DNA of 64,000 bases from Opitutaceae bacterium (lineage in GTDB: Bacteria > Verrucomicrobiota > Verrucomicrobiia > Opitutales > Opitutaceae): assembly GCA_019455245.1 (NCBI GenBank), contig JACFMR010000001.1, positions 1 to 64,000 of the forward strand. The letters run 5' to 3'. A model generated the notes under the pieces. That model ran no database searches, was not told the origin of the DNA, and saw only the letters and a program-made list of their open reading frames with translations. How positions within the stretch are numbered: position 1 is the first letter of the stretch; the number at the start of each line of letters is the position of its first letter. The translations under genes were made by a program, and so were the position numbers. Shown here one piece after another: positions 60,935 to 64,000 of the stretch.

Positions 60935-62986
60935 ATGAAAATTGGCAGCCTTCATCTGGTCGATCTGCTCGTCATCCTCGCCTATCTCGGCCTGGTCATC
61001 TATATCGGCCGTCGGGCCATCTCCGCGGCGACGAGCGAGGAGGGGTTTTTTCTGGCCGGACGCAAGCTGGGCAAGGCCTACCAGTTTTTCCTGAATTTCG
61101 GCAACGCGACCGATGCCAACGGGGCGGTGAGCACCTCCAGCCTGGTCTATCAAAAGGGCGCCTCCGGCGTCTGGCTGTCGCTGCAGACGCTGTTCATGAA
61201 CCCCTACTACTGGTTCATGAACCCGTGGTTTCGCCGCGTGCGACTCGTCACGGTGGCGGATCTGTTTGAGGACCGCTTCGGCAGCAAGGCCTTGGCGCGG
61301 TTTTACGCCATCTTCCAGATCTTTGCCACGGTCATCGTCATCATCGGCTTCGGCAATCTGGTCGGCTACAAGGTGACCGCGTCACTGCTGGTCAAGCCCG
61401 AGGTGCAATGGACGCAGGTGGAGCGCCAATCGGTCGACGGCTACAAGGAGATGAAGGCGCTGCAGGCGCAGGCCAGGCTGGCCCCGCTGTCGCTGCCGGA
61501 AACCGAGCGATTGGACCGGTTGCTGGAACGCAACAAGCGCGGCGAATTGCGCAGCTACATCTCATGGCTCGACAGCCCGACCGGAAAATGGAGCTACTAC
61601 ATCATCTACACGGTGATCGTCGGCGCCTACATCGTGATGGGCGGACTGGCCGCGGCGGCGGTCAATGAGGCGCTGCAGGGCATGCTCATCGTGGTGTTCT
61701 CATTCATGCTGATTCCATTCGGCCTCCAAGCCATCGGCGGTTGGGATCAACTGGCGGAACGGGTGCCGCCGGCGATGTTCGACCTGCTGGGCGGTGGGGC
61801 GGGGGGCATCGGCGGCTGGGAACTGGCGGGCATTTTCCTGATCTCCATCGTCCAGATCCACGGCATTATCGGCAACATGGCCGTGGCGGGATCGGCGCGC
61901 AACGAGTTCGCCGCGCGTTTCGGTGCGGTTTCCGGCACCTACGCCAAGCGCATCATGATCATCCTCTGGGCCCTCTGCGGGCTGATCGCCATCGCGATCT
62001 ACCAAGGCGCCGATGCGCTGTCCGATCCGGATGCGGCCTGGGGTTCGATGGCGCTGCTGTTGCTCAAACCCGGTTTCCTCGGATTGATGATGGCGGGTTT
62101 GCTGGCCGCCAACATGTCCACCATCGCGGCGCAGACCATGGCGGTGTCGGCGCTCTTCACGCGCAACGTTTACAAATACCTGCGACCCTCGACCAATGAT
62201 CATGGCATGGTCGTGGCCGGCCGCTGGGCCATCGTGCTCATCCTGTCCTGCGGGGTGTATGCGGCGGCCAACATGAATGACGTATACTCGGTGGTCCAGT
62301 TGCTGCTGACGGTGAACGTGCCTTTTGGCGCCGCCGTCATGCTGATCTACTTCTGGCGCCGCCTGACCGCACCGGCGGTCTGGTCGGCCGTGATTGTCTC
62401 CGCCCTGCTCAACATCATCTTCCCGTCGCTGATCGGCCCGCGCATCGACGCCATCGCCCTCAGCCCGTCGCTGACGGCGCAAACGGGTGATCTGACCCAC
62501 CGTTCGGCGGTGTTTTTCGACAGCGTGGCCCGGCAGAACCCGGATGATCCGGCGAGCCCCTTGGTCGGGTTGAATCGTTTTCACCTCGAGCTGTATGTGC
62601 TGGACCGCTGCGGTCTGGATGTCGCCGCGCTGTCCCCGAGCGGGCGCAACGCCGCGCGCTTCATCTACGACGGGCTTTTCCCCTTCCTCGTGTTGATCGT
62701 CGTGAGTCTGTTCACCAAGACGCCGGACCGGACCCGGACGGATTTCTTCTTTGGCAAAATGAAAACTCCGGTGGGAGCCACGCCCGAAGCGGAGATTGAG
62801 GCGATGGAGGAAACCCGGCGAAATCCTCATCGTTTCGACGGGACCAAGCTGCTCGGGATCCGGTCCAGCTGGGAATTCACCAAGTGGGACAAGGTGGATG
62901 CCATTGGCTTTATCGCCTGTCTGGCAGTGTCCGGGGCGATTTTGGCCGGGTTCTGGCTGCTGTTGCGTGCCGCCGCCGCCATCTGA
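60935..62986 (+). CDS. sodium:solute symporter family (SSS) transporter
   Basis: 683 residues from the ATG at 60935; upstream in-frame codons are Pro-rich and non-protein-like. LHLVDLLVILAYLGLVIYIG opens TM1. FFLAGRKLGKAYQFFLNFGN (the SSS GR motif area), IIGNMAVAGSARNEFAARFG and LKPGFLGLMMAGLLAANMST follow. A hydrophilic insert of about 55 residues (about 155-215, WTQVERQSVDGYKEMKALQA onward) interrupts the helices, and a long hydrophilic loop lies near 510-580; both are unusual. It imports a sugar or sugar acid with Na+. It is followed after 21 bases by the CE12-like esterase gene, so is likely part of the pectin locus. Confidence 0.88.
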   Translation: MKIGSLHLVDLLVILAYLGLVIYIGRRAISAATSEEGFFLAGRKLGKAYQFFLNFGNATDANGAVSTSSLVYQKGASGVWLSLQTLFMNPYYWFMNPWFRRVRLVTVADLFEDRFGSKALARFYAIFQIFATVIVIIGFGNLVGYKVTASLLVKPEVQWTQVERQSVDGYKEMKALQAQARLAPLSLPETERLDRLLERNKRGELRSYISWLDSPTGKWSYYIIYTVIVGAYIVMGGLAAAAVNEALQGMLIVVFSFMLIPFGLQAIGGWDQLAERVPPAMFDLLGGGAGGIGGWELAGIFLISIVQIHGIIGNMAVAGSARNEFAARFGAVSGTYAKRIMIILWALCGLIAIAIYQGADALSDPDAAWGSMALLLLKPGFLGLMMAGLLAANMSTIAAQTMAVSALFTRNVYKYLRPSTNDHGMVVAGRWAIVLILSCGVYAAANMNDVYSVVQLLLTVNVPFGAAVMLIYFWRRLTAPAVWSAVIVSALLNIIFPSLIGPRIDAIALSPSLTAQTGDLTHRSAVFFDSVARQNPDDPASPLVGLNRFHLELYVLDRCGLDVAALSPSGRNAARFIYDGLFPFLVLIVVSLFTKTPDRTRTDFFFGKMKTPVGATPEAEIEAMEETRRNPHRFDGTKLLGIRSSWEFTKWDKVDAIGFIACLAVSGAILAGFWLLLRAAAAI

Positions 62987-63007
62987 AGAACCGTGCTCCT
63001 GTTGGCG

Positions 63008-64000
63008 ATGAAAGCACTGCTGTTCTGGATCGGTCTGGGCCTGGTGGCTTCGGGCATGCTGGTTGCTGCGACGCCCGCGCCGGACCTTGCCGCGAATCCG
63101 CTGGCTGAGATTGGCCGGGCAGATGCATCGCGCCCCACGATATTCATCGCGGGGGATTCCACCGCGGCCCGGAACGGCGCTGAGGACATCGAGGGGTGGG
63201 GCGTGCCCTTCGCGGAATTCTTTGATCATGAAAAGGTCAATATCGCCAATCGCGCCCGCGGCGGCCGCAGCAGCCGCACCTTCATCACCGAAGGCCTGTG
63301 GGATGGCCTGCTCGCCGAGGTGAAGGCGGGCGACATCGTGCTCATCCAATTCGGTCATAACGACGGCGGTGCCATCAATGCCGAACCGCCCGGGTCAACG
63401 CGGCCGTTGCGCGCCCGGGGGTCGTTGCCCGGAGTGGGCGAGGAAAGCGAGGCCATCGACAACGTGTTGACCGGCCGACCCGAGGTGGTGCGCACGTTCG
63501 GTTGGTATCTGCGCAGAATGGTGGCTGATGTGCGCAGCAAGGCCGCGACGCCCATCCTGTTGTCACCGACCGTGCGCAACCTGTGGGCAGAGGGCAAAGT
63601 GGAGCGGGGTCCGGGGCATTTCCGCGGCTGGACCCGGCTCGTGGCCGAACAGACCGGCGTGCCGTTTGTCGACGTGAGCCGGATTTTGGCGGACCAGTAT
63701 CAGGAATTGGGGCAGGAGGAAGTCGGCGGGTTCTTTACCCGCGATCACACGCACACGAATCCCGCCGGTGCACGATTCACCGCCGCCGCCGTCGTGGCGG
63801 GACTGAAGGGTTTGCGGCCGGAACCCGGGTTCACCGACCGGTTGTCCGCCACGGGCGCGGCATTGGAGCTGGATGGGATCGGCTGGCTCAACCTGTCCGA
63901 ACCGACGGCGCCGGCGCTGCCCACGTTGTTTCTCATCGGGGACTCGACGGTGCGCAACGGCCGCGGTGACGGCGAAGGCGGACAATGGGGCTGGGGTGAC
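63008..64000 (+). CDS. secreted tandem-domain SGNH esterase (CE12, rhamnogalacturonan acetylesterase-like), 5' part
   Basis: 331 residues are visible and the frame runs off the window. The start is ATG 63008 (a GTG just upstream is possible), with a signal peptide to about LVAATPAP. Domain 1: block I GDSTAARN with the nucleophile Ser, GWGVPFAEFF, ANRARGGRSSRTF (block II), FGHNDGG (block III) and the catalytic D-x-x-H in FTRDHTHTN. After a short linker, PTLFLIGDSTVRNGRGDGEG begins a second SGNH domain of the same type. CE12 enzymes remove acetyl groups from galacturonate in rhamnogalacturonan I, which makes the backbone accessible to PL11 lyases such as the one at 48600. Confidence 0.88.
   Translation, partial: MKALLFWIGLGLVASGMLVAATPAPDLAANPLAEIGRADASRPTIFIAGDSTAARNGAEDIEGWGVPFAEFFDHEKVNIANRARGGRSSRTFITEGLWDGLLAEVKAGDIVLIQFGHNDGGAINAEPPGSTRPLRARGSLPGVGEESEAIDNVLTGRPEVVRTFGWYLRRMVADVRSKAATPILLSPTVRNLWAEGKVERGPGHFRGWTRLVAEQTGVPFVDVSRILADQYQELGQEEVGGFFTRDHTHTNPAGARFTAAAVVAGLKGLRPEPGFTDRLSATGAALELDGIGWLNLSEPTAPALPTLFLIGDSTVRNGRGDGEGGQWGWGD

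Noticed and set aside
1..64000. CRISPR arrays, rRNA genes and intact insertion sequences
   Set aside because: No regularly spaced direct repeats with unique spacers, no rRNA-like stretch and no transposase or integrase gene were seen on either strand.

Overview
The window looks like chromosomal DNA of a GC-rich, polysaccharide-degrading member of the Verrucomicrobiota, most likely family Opitutaceae. This is inferred from gene content, not from a marker gene. The pointers are a very long TonB-dependent receptor ending in Phe-Glu-Phe with an 'SPFSV' motif near its N-terminus, a DUF5069-like protein, glycoside hydrolases and esterases scattered between housekeeping genes, secreted FG-GAP proteins, and intergenic families of short palindromic repeats. 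Coding density is high. Nearly every long antisense frame is a by-product of the high GC content.

Layout. 1-5.8 kb: the N-terminal part of a GH38 alpha-mannosidase, a small unknown protein, and a 1313-residue secreted fusion of FG-GAP/ASPIC-UnbV, Ig-like and vanadium haloperoxidase domains with a sorting-signal-like tail. 5.9-10.6 kb: a small accessory block. It holds an RHH-like regulator with a palindrome at its start, tRNA-Gln(UUG), and a translationally coupled two-gene operon (Fic/winged-helix protein plus archaeo-eukaryotic primase/SF2 helicase) preceded by an 11-bp inverted repeat. 10.6-20 kb: DoxX-like and SIS proteins, a repeat-rich gap, a Dabb protein, HflX, cupin and phytanoyl-CoA dioxygenase-like genes divergent from an AraC regulator, a single-domain response regulator, a lactonase, a CoA-transferase and thymidine kinase. 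20-33.4 kb: GH95 plus alpha/beta hydrolase, 3-methyladenine glycosylase, a K+ channel, DoxX, a DUF5069-like protein and RNase R, then a run of glycogen synthase, photolyase, SRPBCC-SDR and Ndk. 33.4-46.7 kb: a dihydrodipicolinate-synthase-like lyase, two URO-D-like proteins around a GH2 enzyme, TrpB, a divergent EF-G paralogue and a 972-residue helical/BNR-propeller protein.

46.9-64 kb: an AbgT transporter, then what reads as a rhamnogalacturonan-I utilisation region. It contains a secreted PL11 lyase, a Gfo/Idh/MocA oxidoreductase in one operon with a complete ABC importer whose binding protein resembles rhamnose-type (RhaS/LsrB-like) proteins, a TonB-dependent receptor, a sodium:solute symporter, and the first part of an esterase with two SGNH (CE12-like) domains. 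The inferred flow is outer-membrane uptake or surface cleavage of pectin fragments, deacetylation and lyase action outside the cytoplasm, then import of sugars by the ABC transporter or symporter.

The best candidates for something undescribed are the Fic/primase-helicase operon with its operator, the family of MITE/REP-like elements (three copies seen), the tandem AAGATAACGATTAAGAT repeat block, and several unusual domain fusions.
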